The notes: generated from the letters alone by a model not told the origin. Shown: positions 24,761-37,752, counted from the stretch's first letter. The stretch: DNA of 64,000 nucleotides from Epiperipatus broadwayi (GCA_028023455.1 JAQFVV010000354.1:248001-312000), one strand, 5' to 3'. Translations and numbers: made by a program.

Positions 24761-26230
24761 TAGTTCCCTCCTACTTTGAGTCATGCCACATCACCTGATG
24801 ACTGGTTCGAACTAGCCTTTAACCAAATATCCAGTTAGTAAAATATTTAGTATAGCTAAATCTGGACTTGGAAAGGCTCTATTGTTTTAATTGACGTCAT
24901 GGTTAAAAGATATATTTTCAAGAGAATGATCACAAGCAATTTGTATAGATTTATATGCCTGACTGAATATTATAATTGGTCTTAGTTATAATTTTTAAAT
25001 AGGTCAAATTTTGGCCAAAGATCTATTTTTAGAACGAAGTGTCAAAACTGATAAACTTTCTGCTCCAGTAATTTTAAGCAAACAAAACAATGGAAAATTA
25101 TCTAACTTGGAAATTATTCAAAATGAATAGTGACTTAAATAATTATTTAGAACGAATATTGAAAAATAAGTAATATTATAATCTTAAACTTATTATGCTG
25201 CTGTATAGATAAATTTTAATTACAGTTATGATTATTTCAGTTTTAACAAATCTAACTGAATGTCCGTATATAAATATTTGGGACTGTATTTTTATATTTA
25301 TAATTAATAGGATGATTATATACACACATGCTCTGCTATATTATAAGCACAAAGTTTTTAAAAATTTAAGAAATTCACGCCATCTGAGTACAACAAATAT
25401 ATACTATTATCGAAGATAATAGGTGAAACAGGTGTAACCGTTTCAATATATATTTGATGCATTGAAAGTAGATGGTAATAAATGCAATTTTATATGAATA
25501 AGAATAATAACCCTCTACAACTATCTTCAATGGTTATTAATGAATGAAAGTGGTCTGAGCTTTTTTACCCTGCATAAATAAGTTGTACTTTAGGTAATTT
25601 GAAATATGTTTCTCAGATAAAAGATTTTCAGTTACACAGGCATATGCTTCTACTCCGGGTTTTAAAACCTGTTTTACTTAAGTAAATATAAAAACTATGC
25701 ATAAATATATTTGCAATATAAAATATTTCATTAGATAACTCTTAGTAGCTCCCATATTTTACAACATGTCAATAATGTTGCATTGACTCAGATACCTTAG
25801 ATACATGAGGTGCTGTATCTAATTGCCTTTCATGGTAGATAAATTCTTATACATGTATATTTTAAACTCACCACTATTCTAAATATGAAGTTATTAGTGG
25901 ACTTGCTTACAGGAAATTTACAATGAATAAACCCCTTTGTCACTCATCATAAGGTGCCGCAGTGACAAAAAATAACCTAAAGTTATACGGATAAATACAT
26001 TTTAGTCACTCAACATAAGGTGTCATATTTACTGAATATTACAAGTGTATATGCAAGTGTATACACATGTATATTTATGTATGACAATTTTCAGGAGTAA
26101 CAAAAAGAAGAAAAACAAACAAAAAAATGCTGATTTCAACCTTTGCTGAAAATACGGAAATTTGGGATGAAAAAATGAATCAAAACATTTAAGTAAAAGC
26201 TATATCATTACACCTATAATAACCATAAAA

Positions 26231-26279
<49 letters not shown>

Positions 26280-28699
26280 ATTCTTTCTTTCCTTTTTTTT
26301 AAATGATTAATAAAAAAAAATAAAAAATAATATATTTTTAACTATCGTAGATATCACAGTTAATTAATTCACTATTAATAAAATATTTTTAAAAATAAAC
26401 TTATGTAGGCATCTTCATTTTCTGCTGACTGGGCTTCTGAGTGGATTTTAGTTCAATTGGCTGTGTGGTGAGGATTTCATATCATTCAGGCATAGGCAAG
26501 GTGGCTTTTGTTATCATCATGGCTGGTTGTAACTGGCATGGTCATATCTTGGTTCTCTTGGCGGAGAAAGAGCAGGTGCATCTGCTGGTTGTCTACCCCA
26601 CAGTCATTTTACTGGAGGTTCTGGTAGATTTCTCCATATTTTCTTTCTGGTATAATGCAATAATAATTATTATTAAATTTTCATGCACAATATTGATTGG
26701 TTAATTGAGTCCACAAGCAAACAAAAGTTCTTAAAAGAACTGTATAATGGATTTCTTCTTAGAAAATATCAGTAATAGTCTAGTCCATATATGAATCTTT
26801 AAGTGACTGGATCACTGGATAATTCTGGAGCCAAAGTAGTGAATGACTTAGAACAAATGCCAAAGAAAGAACTGAATTCCACAGCACTGACTAAAACCAA
26901 TCAATACCACTCATAACAGAACCAATTCGGATACCCCTCTGAGAAATATGAATCAGCCAACACTTTTAATTTAGCTTACCATTCAATCACAAACATTCCT
27001 TTCTATTTTTCTGATTAAATTTTACATATCAGGGTTTGATATAATGTTTAGTTTCCATCTTGGATTCTCAGATCACTTGATTACAGATATTAATTCAAAA
27101 TAATTTTATTTGTTAACCAAATTCATTATCAACATTTTACTTTTGATTAGATTTTTGCCAAAGCAATTAACATTCTTTGATTAAAACAAAATTACAGTTT
27201 TTAGAAAAGTAATTAAACAAATAAAAAAAATATAAGTATGTATTTTTCAGCATGTGATCCATTTGATCAATAAAGTTTGTTTTTTTCTATTTGAGTTTTT
27301 CCAAAAAAAGCAAAATACGTAATCCTAAAATGGCATATAATGAAAATATACAAATAAAAAATAAATAAAATAAATATAAAACCAAAAAAATATAGGAGTT
27401 TATTATATGTGTATTTGTTTATTTACAATATTTCTCTGTCACCTGAATGTTTACTTTAAATTGGTGTGTGGGGGTATTCTATTCTCAGACCCAACTTCCT
27501 TTATTAATGTATCACACTTATATATTCGTTGTGCTTAATATATACAAATTTGCATGTGTACCTGCTGTAATTTAGTTTATAGCAGAATTTGTGCATGAAC
27601 ATTTGATAATGCCTGGCACAATACCCCCCCTCTCCAATTAGATTTTTAAATGGGTATGACCATTTAAAGTCTTAACTTCTTATTTATCCAGATATTAACT
27701 ATATTTTTACTTGTTTTTGTCTTTTTCTTTTTTTTGGCTGAATGGTGACAATGTGACACCTCATCCACTATAGCATCTCTATACTCAGCCAAAACTGCAT
27801 CAACATCCCCATCCCCAGGGTCAGAGATAAAAGAGGACAAACAGACTGCCAATATGGAAATCTCTATCCTATCTAGAAGTCTGTGGCAGCCAAGCAAAGT
27901 TGAATGAACCATAAAAATACTAACAGAATACTGTATCAAACTTTGTGAGTGCATCCATGCTCATTAACTTTTAGAGGCTGACAAGATATTTTGCAACCTT
28001 AAGAAGAGTTGAAACTAATGCTCACCTGCTCTTTCTATATGAGACTTATGGGTACATTTGCATTACCCCAAATGAGTCCCAGAGAATATTTTCTCTGCTA
28101 AAAGAATCACTTGAATTTTTGTGTGGCAAAAATATTCCTTCATTCAAAGCCACAAAGACTCCAAATCATACAGACATCTTTAGCCAACCCCTGTGCATCC
28201 TCCATCTCCAAATCCCAAGCTCAAAATTGCCGATACAAACCAACCTATACACACAATGCCTGCGAGACAAAAATTCACACGTAACCTACAAACACCTAAC
28301 TTTATTTATCACTGAAAGAAAAAAAAATCAATTTCAACATACAAATCTTTAATTCGTTATGCTAGTATCCAACAGTCTATTCAACACTCTATTTTATTTT
28401 ACTTACTTTTTTTTAAAAAAACAAAACAAAAAAACAACAACAATGAATTCAACTATAAGTTATTTTAAATCATTACTTTTTCTCAAAATATGATTTATTA
28501 ACATAATATTAATCTTTGAGTTTACATGTTATATGTAGTGATATACAAGATTCAAACTATGATTTACAATGCAGAACTTGATTTACCGAGTGAACAGAAA
28601 AACCTTGAATTGTATATGCATATATCTTGCCATTCATAGCTTCTCTCATAGTTTACTAAGTAACCCCTGACCTTAATGACAACTAGATAGATCATGGCT
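24761..28699. other. Intergenic with microsatellites; no gene recognised
   Basis: Contains a (TA)n tract followed by (GA)n at 26235-26279. A two-copy direct repeat lies at about 25930-26025, sharing CACTCATCATAAGGTG and CACTCAACATAAGGTG. Short frames at 26441-26704, 27664-27954 and 28119-28352 have no recognisable domain; the one at 27664-27954 is GC-richer and could be an old element fragment. Confidence 0.45.
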
Positions 28700-30480
28700 A
28701 CCAAGAATCACATCATCCCCACCATCCAGAAGAATGAGAAAGTGAAAACCCATACTAACCTCCACAGCACCCCACATTCCAGCCCCCTGCTAAGGACTAG
28801 GAATCAGGCCTCGGGGTATTTCCAAAACTCAGACTCTCTCATCCAATGCCCTTACTAATCCCCACAGCACCCAGATCCCCTCCAAAACCCAGGCTTGTGA
28901 TACCTTCCAAGCACCAGACCCTGCCATCCAGATGGCAGAGATGAGTGACCCAGCAGCCCTGATTTGAAGTTTAAACCATAGAACTCTCTGGCCTGAGTCA
29001 CCCAAGCATGAGATTCTTTCATCTTCACAGCCAAGACAAGCAATGCTGCAGCACTAATCAAAAATGTAAATCTCACATGCTTACATCTTATGCCATCTAC
29101 AGATTATCACATAGTCTAATAACCGACCTATGAATCACATAAAGAACAAAGAGATTAAAACCACAATGCATCATGTCATCTCCACTGCTCCGAAGATGAG
29201 AAAGATGAAACCTGTACTAATCCCCATAGCACTCACATCCCAGCCCCTGTAAGAACCAGAATTCAGGCCCTGGGAATCTTCCCAAGTTCCAGACTCTCTC
29301 ATCTGAAGCCCATACTAGAACACAAAACACCCACATCTCAGCCTCTCCCCCAAGACCAGGAAGCAAGCCCGGGAGCTCTCCAAGCAACAGACTCAGTCCT
29401 CAAGACCACAAAGATGAGTGACCCAGTAGCCACAATCCAATGTTCAAATCACAATTGAACTCTTTGGGAACTTGAGTTTTGTCCATCATGTTTCAGCTTC
29501 CAGACAACTTATAAAAAATTAGAAGCTTTAATCCATGAGGTCCTTAACTATTGGTAAAAATCAAATGATAAAACTAGAAACACAATTGATATGATGAGGT
29601 GCAATTGTTAACAATCCAATGTCATAATAATTTCTAAATTTAAAATCACAGTGCAAATCTCCAGGATTTCCAATGCCTTGCATAAAAAAATCATCATTAC
29701 TTTCCAAAAGCAAAAACTTTAATTCATATGTAGCAACCAAATGCTTGCATTATGTGTTATACCACAATATAATTCTAGATCTATAGAGCAATCAAAGATG
29801 TACATAGAGTAATGTATCCATTAAAATCACATATTGAATAGTGTCCATCATGTTTCAGCACTCCGATAACCTATCAAAACCAGAAGCACTAATCCATATA
29901 GTCAAATGTTAAAATTATAGATTTGTACAGTTCAGCATTCAAGATAGAAAAAAAAAAACATTTAATATGCAATGTAAGGTTGAATAATCAAGCAACACTT
30001 GAAATCAAATGTTCAGATACAGTCTAAAATGATTAACTATAGTAGTCAAATATCAGGTCTAAAATGCAAGCACAAAACTGCAATGAATGATGTTGTCATT
30101 TTTAACAAATGAATGAGCCATCCAAATCTGGTAAAAACGTGTTAAAAGACATAGTCAGTGATCCAGAGTCAAATGCATGGATAAAAGATAAAGCAACACT
30201 TGAAATAAATAATCAGGTGCAATGAGAAACAATTTAACTATTGTGGAAAAATTCTTTCTTTAAAAGTAAAATCTCAGGTTTAAAATCAAGCATTAAAGTC
30301 TAAATGAATACCGCTACTATTGCTAACAAACAAATGAGCTATTCAATTCTGGTAACAGTCCCCAGAGCACCTTTTTCCCAGTTCTGCCCCATATAAAAAC
30401 TAGGATTCAGGTCTTCAGGGATCTTCCCAAAAATCAGACACTCTCACCCAGTCAGCAAAGCTGCCTTGAATCAAAATATT
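28700..30480. repeat. Complex diverged repeat block, GC-richer than surroundings
   Basis: A motif with CCCATACTAA, CCCCACAGCACCCA, a CCAGCCCC-like block, GAATCAGGCC, ATCTTCCCAA and CAGACTCTCTCATC recurs near 28750, 28850, 29210, 29310 and 30360. Each unit is about 100-110 bp and diverged. A second motif, GTCCATCATGTTTCAGC followed by AGAAGC and AATCCAT, occurs near 29480 and 29845. A third, ACAAATGAGC after a TTTAACAA or GCTAACAA block, occurs near 30105 and 30335. It looks like an old segment built by repeated duplication. The open frame at 28855-29076 falls within it and is probably incidental. Confidence 0.6.
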
Positions 30481-31820
30481 CCCTGAAAATTAAATCTTTC
30501 AATAGAAATCTCTAGAAATTTACATGGCTGTCAGTTATTTTTAACAGCGCTCCAAAGAAAATTTTTAATCATGCTTACTTGTTGTCTGATGGTGCCATAA
30601 TTCTTGTGTACAAAGGAACCTAAAAGATTACTCTGGTCAATTGGAAACTTTTTAGAGAAAAAAAATCTCTAAAATATAATTTAGGTTAACTAAAATGGGG
30701 AGCCAGTAACAATGTGATGTGATGTAATGTGATGTACTGTAGCTTTTTCTTAAACGAAGTCAAGAATCTCTCGGCAATTATACAAAGAAAAACTTGTTAG
30801 CTACTTAATTTTACATTCCCCAATCTAATTTTTCCCATATTCTGCTCCATCCCTGGCTTCCTCTAGTGGACTGAATCATTACTTTTATTTGTAGATGAGT
30901 AAATCTGTAAAGAATATTTTATATATCACTCTTATCTGTTAGTATTAACTTTTACTGTTATCTAGAGTATACCAAAGCTGTCTAATGATTTAATTATATT
31001 CATTTTACACAGTAACACTCCTAATGATTTAATTATATTCATTTTACACAGTAACACTCCTTTCAAGCCTGTAATTAAATCCAGTAAGGGATCTTGAGGC
31101 AAAATAATTTCGATGTGCTAAATTTATCATCTACGCCTGCTAAGCAATGATTTATACTTGCTTAACTTAAAAGAGTTAAAACATCTCCACTGTTTGTAAA
31201 TGAAATTGGTAAATAATTAATTGCTTTATAAAAGTAACTACTAAAGAATGGAAAAATGGTCGATTAAATCAGTAGAAGTTCTAGTAATTAGAAATATATA
31301 AAATTTTGTTACATTTAGGTATAAATGTGTGGTACGTGTGCAAATAATATTCACAAAATTAGAAAAATGTGCTAGAAAGATTACCAAAACAATTACTAAA
31401 ATTTTAGATAACTAAATGTTTAGATTTAATAAATATTTCTAAAATAACAAAATATAAAACCTAATGAAATTATTGCTGTTAAAATATTAATAAAATTTTA
31501 TTGATGTAATAATATTTATTGACAAATATTTATTACTCTAATAAGGTTTGTTAATAAATGAATAAATGAATTTTCATTTATTTGTTTATAAGAAATAGTA
31601 TTATTATTTTATTTTGTATTATAAAATAAACATACACTTGTACAAATTGTGAGAAAAACTATATGGTCTCATCTGATTATTTACAATACTACGGAGATGC
31701 CTTAGAAATCAACCACAAAGAGAGATACATTTTGGAAAATTTTGACGTCAGAGGAGAAAACCTATAAATAGCAGTAAATCAGAATGAGAGATCAATCAAT
31801 AAAATTTTTATATTAAAATA
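30481..31820. other. Intergenic with an exact 39-bp tandem duplication
   Basis: CTAATGATTTAATTATATTC plus the next 19 bases at 30982-31020 is repeated exactly at 31021-31059, so the duplication is recent. A GATGTGATGTAATGTGATGTA micro-repeat lies near 30712. No gene is recognised. Confidence 0.6.
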
Positions 31821-32068
31821 TAAAAAATATGCAAATTGAAAGTCGCCACAATAAACGTAAAATAAAAGAGGCTATGTTGATTTCAAGAAATTGTCAAATG
31901 TTATTTGTGGCATCGTTCAATTTGCATAATGATTATAAAAATATAAAAATTATGCAAATTGAACGTTGCCACAATAAACATAAAATAAAAGAGGCTATGT
32001 TGATGTCAATAAATCATCAAATGATAATGAATCGGCAATCATCAAATGTTAAAATAACAGAATTGTAG
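31821..32068 (+). mobile_element. Penelope-like element tail, tandemly duplicated
   Basis: The frame from 31829 encodes two near-identical copies of a segment containing HNKRKIKEAMLIS and HNKHKIKEAMLMS. Each is preceded by MQIE and flanked by ATATAAAAA(A/T)ATGCAAATTGAA. The KRKIKEA block is the C-terminal end of the GIY-YIG domain seen in the copy at 9.6-10.8 kb (KRKIKEAYFIN). The period is about 123 bp. The nuclease core is missing, so it is a fragment that was later duplicated, or two tails joined. Confidence 0.6.
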
Positions 32069-32297
32069 AACTAAATTAAATTGAACTATGAGGATTGTGA
32101 AAGAATGGCTCGTTTTGATTATTCAATGTTATATAATTAATAACGACTACAAGATCTATAGTCAAAAGTACTTCTAATTAAATAACTATAATTTATGTGA
32201 AATTTTACTGTATTTTAATATATGTATTGATTTGAATATTACATATACCTTGGAAAGAATGCAGTCATCAAAATTAATTTATTGCATATATATATAT
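32069..32297. other. Intergenic ending in (TA)n target tract
   Basis: Ends in a short (TA)n tract immediately before the LTR edge TGTAACG at 32298. Confidence 0.5.
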
Positions 32298-33730
32298 TGT
32301 AACGTCCACTATTTATTTAGTGTTTTAAATGAGTTAACTACTCGTACTCGGTGACCAAATTACATCATATCTATTAAATTTGTTTCGTCATACAATTCAG
32401 TAAGATTTAATGGATGCAATTATTTTTCCTGGTCACACAACACTCTTTTAACTAATGTAGCTACTAAAATAATGGGATAAAGTAAGCCATCTTTTAATTT
32501 ATTTGAAAGGCGCCAGAATTCTATATTAGAATTCACTGGCAAACATCCCTTTTTTATTTATTTAGCTATGACGAAATTATCTAGAAACTCTGGAGGATTG
32601 AGTTTCGATACAGCGTTGGCAAGGTAAATTATATTTTCAAATCATAATTAACTTTAATAAATTTATTAATAATCATTAATAATGTACAATGAATAGGGGT
32701 ATTAGAAATCAAGATTTTTATTTTAACAAATTAAAATATAAATAATAAAAAACAAAAACATTATGATTTAATTAATTGGAAAGATGACACACACACTAAT
32801 CTAGATATGAATTAATTAATAATAAAAAAACAGTTCAATGATTATAGTTCTTAGGTACACAAGAGTCTCTTGAAGAATAAATTTTGAAGTCTTGATCGGG
32901 ATTATTTTGATATCAATTTTTATAATTGTTTGCAAACTTTGTCACAATTAGGAAAAGTTACTCTTAACTTACCGGTAAGTTGGTGTGTGTTTTTGGGATC
33001 CCGAGCTCCTAAAAATTTCCATCGGTCTCTCCTGCCGGCATCTTCCATTATTGTTCCATTCTATAACTGGAGAAAAGGCATGGCTGTCATGACCCTTTTA
33101 TTGCAAAAAGCGGTCTTCACAGGGCCCATTTCCATTGCTTGCTTGACGACTAGGTACTGCAAGTGGCATACCTGTGCAGACGTCTATTACTGCCACAGGT
33201 ATGCTCATGGAAACCTCCAGCTTTCAGACACGTAACTAGAAGGTATAGAGAAGACCTAGATCGAGGTTGTCCTCCTCCTTTTATACCCCGATCCAGTTTT
33301 GAAACTTCTGCGCATATCTTTTGTTCGTTCTTTTATCAGCATATAAGATAATAATCTTCTACACTTTCTCTTAAATTTAAGTTACAAAGTTATTATTTTT
33401 TTTAGCATAATTCTGCCATCTTTAATTATTAAAAAGATTTTTCTAATTGTAATCTTTTTACTTTTGGAATTTTTACTTTATCTGGATCAGTAATCTGTAT
33501 GTCATTTATTCTTTCCAATTTAACTTTTATTTTTAATTGCATAAAAAAAAATACGACAACAATTTTAACTTTCATTGTACGTTTTTTTTTTAAAAAAAAA
33601 AAAATTATACTAATCAGAAAAATCTAAAAAATGTTTTTCTTTTAAAAGATTGCTAAATTTACATTTTTTTTTAGCTTTTAAATATCTTACCGGATGCCAA
33701 TATATTTGTACCGTATAAATAAATGGTACA
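32298..33730 (-). repeat. LTR copy 1 (3' LTR in minus orientation)
   Basis: A 1,433-bp LTR. It holds the TATAAAA box (33279-33285), a GC-richer region at 32990-33260 and a 16-bp palindrome AACTTACCGGTAAGTT at 32966-32981 that reads as a splice-donor-like GGTAAGT on both strands. It lacks the internal 141-bp duplication of copy 2. Confidence 0.85.
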
Positions 33731-33961
33731 ATACCACCGCCACTGAAAGATGAGAATAAAATGGGTGTTTAAACTAATTTTATTCTTAAATTTTAAGTCT
33801 CTACTCGGTTTTTCTATACATATTTAAAATATATATTTTTAACTGTATAATCTGGTTTGGCTAGCTCGTTTTTTTATTTTTTAAAACTATTTTTAAAATT
33901 TTATTATTTTACTCCTATCTCAGGATGTGGTTCTCGTCCAAGCCATGAGTTGGGCCACCAT
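33731..33961 (-). other. Internal segment of the LTR element
   Basis: Only 231 bp. On the minus strand it starts with A, then TGGTGGCCCAACTCATGG (a primer-binding-site candidate), then CTTGGACGAGAACC, and ends next to the other LTR with a pyrimidine- and G-rich stretch. I see no clear polypurine tract and no coding sequence. The matching tRNA is not identified. Confidence 0.55.
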
Positions 33962-35468
33962 TGTAATGTCCACTACTTATTTAGTGTTTTAAACGAGTTA
34001 ACTACTCGTACTCGGTGACCAAATTAGTCCTATCTATTAAATTTGTTTCCTCATACAATTCAGTAAGATTTAATGGACACAATTATTTTTCCTGGTCACA
34101 CAACACTCTTTTAACTAATGTAGCTACTAAAATAATGGGATAAAGTAAGCCAGCTTTTAATTTATTTGAAAGGCGCCAGAATTCTATATTAGAATCCACT
34201 GGCAAACATCCCTTTTTTATTTATTTAGCTATGACGAAATTATCTAGAAACTCTGGAGGATTGAGTTTCGATACAGCGTTGGCAAGGTAAATTATATTTT
34301 CAAATCATAATTAACTTTAATAAATTTATTAATAATCATTAATAACGTACAATGAATAGGGGTATTAGAAATCAAGATTTTTATTTTAACAAATTAAAAT
34401 ATAAATAATAAAAAACAAAAACATTATGATTTAATTAATTGGAAAGATGACACACACACTAATCTAGATATGAATTAATTAATAATAAAAAAACAATTCA
34501 ATGATTATAGTTCTTAGGTACACAAGAGTCTCTTGAAGAATAAATTTTGAAGTCTTGATCAGGATTATTTTGATATCAATTTTTATAATTGTTTGCAAAC
34601 TTTGTCACAATTGTTTTGTATAATTGTTTGCAAAACTTTGTCACAATTGTTCCATTCTATAACTGGAGAAAAGGCATGGCTGTTGTGACCCTTTTATTGC
34701 AAAAAGCGGTCTTCACAGGGCCCATTTCCATTGCTTGCTTGACGATTGGGTACTGCAAGTAGAGTACCTGTGTAGACGTATATTCCTGACAAAGGTTATG
34801 TTCACGAAGAACAGGCATGGTTGTCATGACCCTTTTATCATGAAAAGCAGTCTTCACAAGGCCCATCTCCATTGCTTGCTTGATGACTAGGTACTGCAAG
34901 TGGCATACATGTGCAGACGTCTATTACTGCCACAGGTATGCTCACGGAAACCTCCAGCTTTCAGACACATAACTAGAAGGTATAGAGAAAACCTAGATCG
35001 AGGTTGTCCTCCTCCTTTTATACCCCAATCCAGTTTTGAAACTTCTGCGCATATCTTTTGTTCGTCCTTTTATCAGCATATAAGATAATAATCTTTTACA
35101 CTTTCTCTTAAATTTAAGTTAAAAAGTTATTACTTTTTTTTAGCATAATTCTGCCATCTTTAATTATTAAAAAGATTTTTCTAATTGTAATCTTTTTACT
35201 TTTGGAATTTTTACTTTATCTGGATCCGTAATCTGTATGCCATTTATTCTTTCCAATTTAACTTTTATTTTTAATTGCATAAAAAAAATACTGACGACAA
35301 TTTTAACTTTCATTGTACGTTTTTTTTTAAAAAAATAAATTATACTAATCAGAAAAATCTAAAAAATGTTTTTCTTTTAAAAGATTGCTAAATTTACTTT
35401 TTTTTTTTTTAGCTTTTAAATATCTTACTGGATGCCAATATATTTGTACCATATAAATAAACGGTACA
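33962..35468 (-). repeat. LTR copy 2 (5' LTR in minus orientation) with internal duplication
   Basis: A 1,507-bp LTR nearly identical to copy 1 over most of its length. In place of the palindrome region it has a short duplication of TTTGCAAAACTTTGTCACAAT (34560-34650). It also has a 141-bp tandem duplication of the GGCATGGYTGT block (34673 and 34814). The TATAAAA box is at 35016-35022. Confidence 0.85.
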
Positions 35469-36467
35469 ATATATATATATATATGTAATAAATCCGAAGT
35501 ATTCTAATAATATTGCTATCAAAATATGAGTCTCATACTAAAAGATAGCACAGTCTAGTCTAGTCTGTGAATTTAAATCTAGATCAAATGATTTTATTTC
35601 AATAGTTAAGAGTTTTGTCTGGTGTAATTGGCCATAACCATTTCAGCTAAGTATACACCATTAGTTGATAAATTGGATTTCTATTTATGTTTAGTAGAAA
35701 ATATAAAACATGGAAAAAAATCCACCTATTTATTCTTAGTTAAAATATAAACATGGATAAAAAATCATCTATTTATTCTTACTGAAAATCCCTGAGTTTC
35801 CCTTCTCAGAAAGTCCTGTGGATACTATTGTTTTCTCTTTCAGTATTCCTCCACGAGACAATGTTGGAGAAATCTTTTTTTCGGAATGAGTTGTTTATTG
35901 AAAAGACTGTTTTACTTTTACTATATAAGATATAAGTGTAGTAAATTCTCTTTTAACAGATTGAATTTTTTTAGAAATACTGATAGATCAATTACTTGAT
36001 AGAGTTAAATACAAAAAATAATCAGTTTTATTCAGTAGCATATATTTCTTATTCATAAATATGTTCAAAATTTAGTCCATGAAGCTAAATTTACCCAGTG
36101 AAAAGCACAAAATAGTAATTCAATGGATACCTATCAGAGATTAGATGTTTCTTTATGACAGTTAGAATTGAAATATTCATGTACCTGCTGAAATTTGTTA
36201 ATCAGGGTTCCATTAAAAAACTTTAGCAAGCCGCAAAAAATCGTCATTCTATGCTTATAAGATGCACAAGCAAAAGAGGAATATCTACATGTTGACAGAT
36301 CTGGTAAACATTTTAAACATTTTGCAAATGCTGGAACTTCTATTTTGAGTTGATAATGAGACACTTGACTAAACAAAGTCTCTATATAGTTACTTATTTC
36401 CTTTATCAGAGTATAGGAGCATGGCAACAATGCATTTTAAGTAAATTTTAGGAAATATGGTGTTATA

Positions 36468-36468
<1 letters not shown>
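35469..36468. other. AT-rich intergenic, nothing recognised
   Basis: Starts in the (TA)n tract flanking the LTR. The minus-strand frame at 36134-36430 has a plausible composition, but I recognise no domain and see no splice context that I can trust. Confidence 0.45.
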
Positions 36469-36547
<79 letters not shown>

Positions 36548-36575
36548 TTATTATTATTTTCACTACTACTATTAA
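36469..36575. repeat. (ACT)n microsatellite grading into (ATT)n
   Basis: About 26 uninterrupted ACT/CTA units followed by ATT units and two further CTACT units. It generates a spurious poly-Val frame on the minus strand. Confidence 0.95.
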
Positions 36576-37752
36576 TAAATAGCCACTCATAAACAAATAT
36601 GGTCATTACACTCCTACCAAAGAAAAGGGGGAGAGAGGGAAAGAAACAAACTATTCTAGAAATGAGTTTTGGATAACTTTACAAATAAAACTTTGAACAA
36701 CAAATAGGAAGTGATTTGTTGGATTATTTTTCTATTTATTTGTTATTTTACATAATGACTTCAAATTTCTTCAGCAGAAAACTTTTCTGACCGAAATAAT
36801 CCAACACCATTTAATTATGCAAGGAAACCCAATAACTCAACTTCTTTGACAAAAATTTAATAACTGTTTAACATCAAAATGCTCTGATTCTTCTATGACA
36901 CTGTACAGTGATTGGTGGCAGGCTCTAAAAATAGATTGTAGTCCACTTCTGTTGCTTCCAGAATTCAAACTTCTCTTGCACTCTCGAATGTAAACCAGGG
37001 GTGCAATATAGAGGAGCAGATGATTAAGGTTCATGGATAGCTATCACATGTCAAATTTATTATGAACTACAAATCAATAAATCATCCGTCGTTTTTTAGA
37101 AAAGTTGTAAAACCAAATGATGTAAAGGTTGTGCATTGTTTTTCTGATTCAAGATTATAGAACAACATTTAAGTTAATTCTGAACTTTTTATAAACGAAA
37201 ATGTTATTGAGTAATCTTTTTATTTATGATGGATCAGAATTATCCTAGTTCAATTTAAACCATTGAAGGATCACATGACTAATAAGCCACCACCTTATAT
37301 TTTATTAGATCTTGCTATTCATTAGGTATATAGTTCCATTTTCACTATTTTCATACCATCTAGTGTAAGCCTTAGTAATTACAAAATGACAGATTGCTTA
37401 TTAAAAAGAGAAAAAATAGCTACTAGATAAAGGTCATTACATCCAAAGATTCAAGTGCAATTTTAAAAAATGATGAAAGTTATAAGCTAGAAACTCATCT
37501 AGAATATTTGCATAGAGTGGTATTGAATAGGGATTTATTAAATAAAACCACATGACATATATTGGTTACAAAAGCTGACACTAGATGACCGAAAAGTAGT
37601 GGGAGTAAAAAATAGGTTAATTCAGCTGTATTGAAATGCATGTACTTTTATATAGTAGGTATGTTGTATAAAAATATTTATCTGTCAAGCGATATTTTGA
37701 GTTATAAGTTTTTATTTCTTTTAGATATGATTGGCAAAAGTCTGACAAATGA
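36576..37752. other. Intergenic downstream of the CAP gene
   Basis: No coding region is recognised. A short minus-strand frame (36837-37034) has no domain. This is 3' flanking DNA for the minus-strand gene above it. Confidence 0.45.

Larger units (their letters stand above)
32298..35468 (-). mobile_element. Non-autonomous LTR retroelement: two long LTRs around 231 bp
   Basis: Two highly similar direct repeats (32298-33730 and 33962-35468) begin TGTAAYGTCCACTA and end GGTACA, giving the TG...CA ends of an LTR, and enclose only 231 bp. Orientation is set by TATAAAA boxes on the minus strand (plus 33279-33285 and 35016-35022). It also fits a primer-binding-site-like TGGTGGCCCAACTC one base inside the LTR on that strand (about 33960-33947). 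No gag, pol or other coding frame is present, so this is a LARD/TRIM-like derivative that would need helper proteins. Both outer flanks are (TA)n, which hides the target duplication. Confidence 0.85.

Noticed and set aside
28855-29076. Minus-strand 73-codon frame with a signal-peptide-like start
   Set aside because: It falls in a block of diverged internal repeats that are equally good elsewhere without a frame, so it is probably incidental.
32930-35088. Short open frames at 32930-33351, 34657-34899 and 34900-35088
   Set aside because: They lie in the LTRs, differ between the two LTR copies, and hold no domain. The repeated peptide at 34657-34899 only reflects a 141-bp DNA duplication.
36390-36596. 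Minus-strand frame with a long poly-Val run
   Set aside because: Translation of the (ACT)n microsatellite, not a protein.
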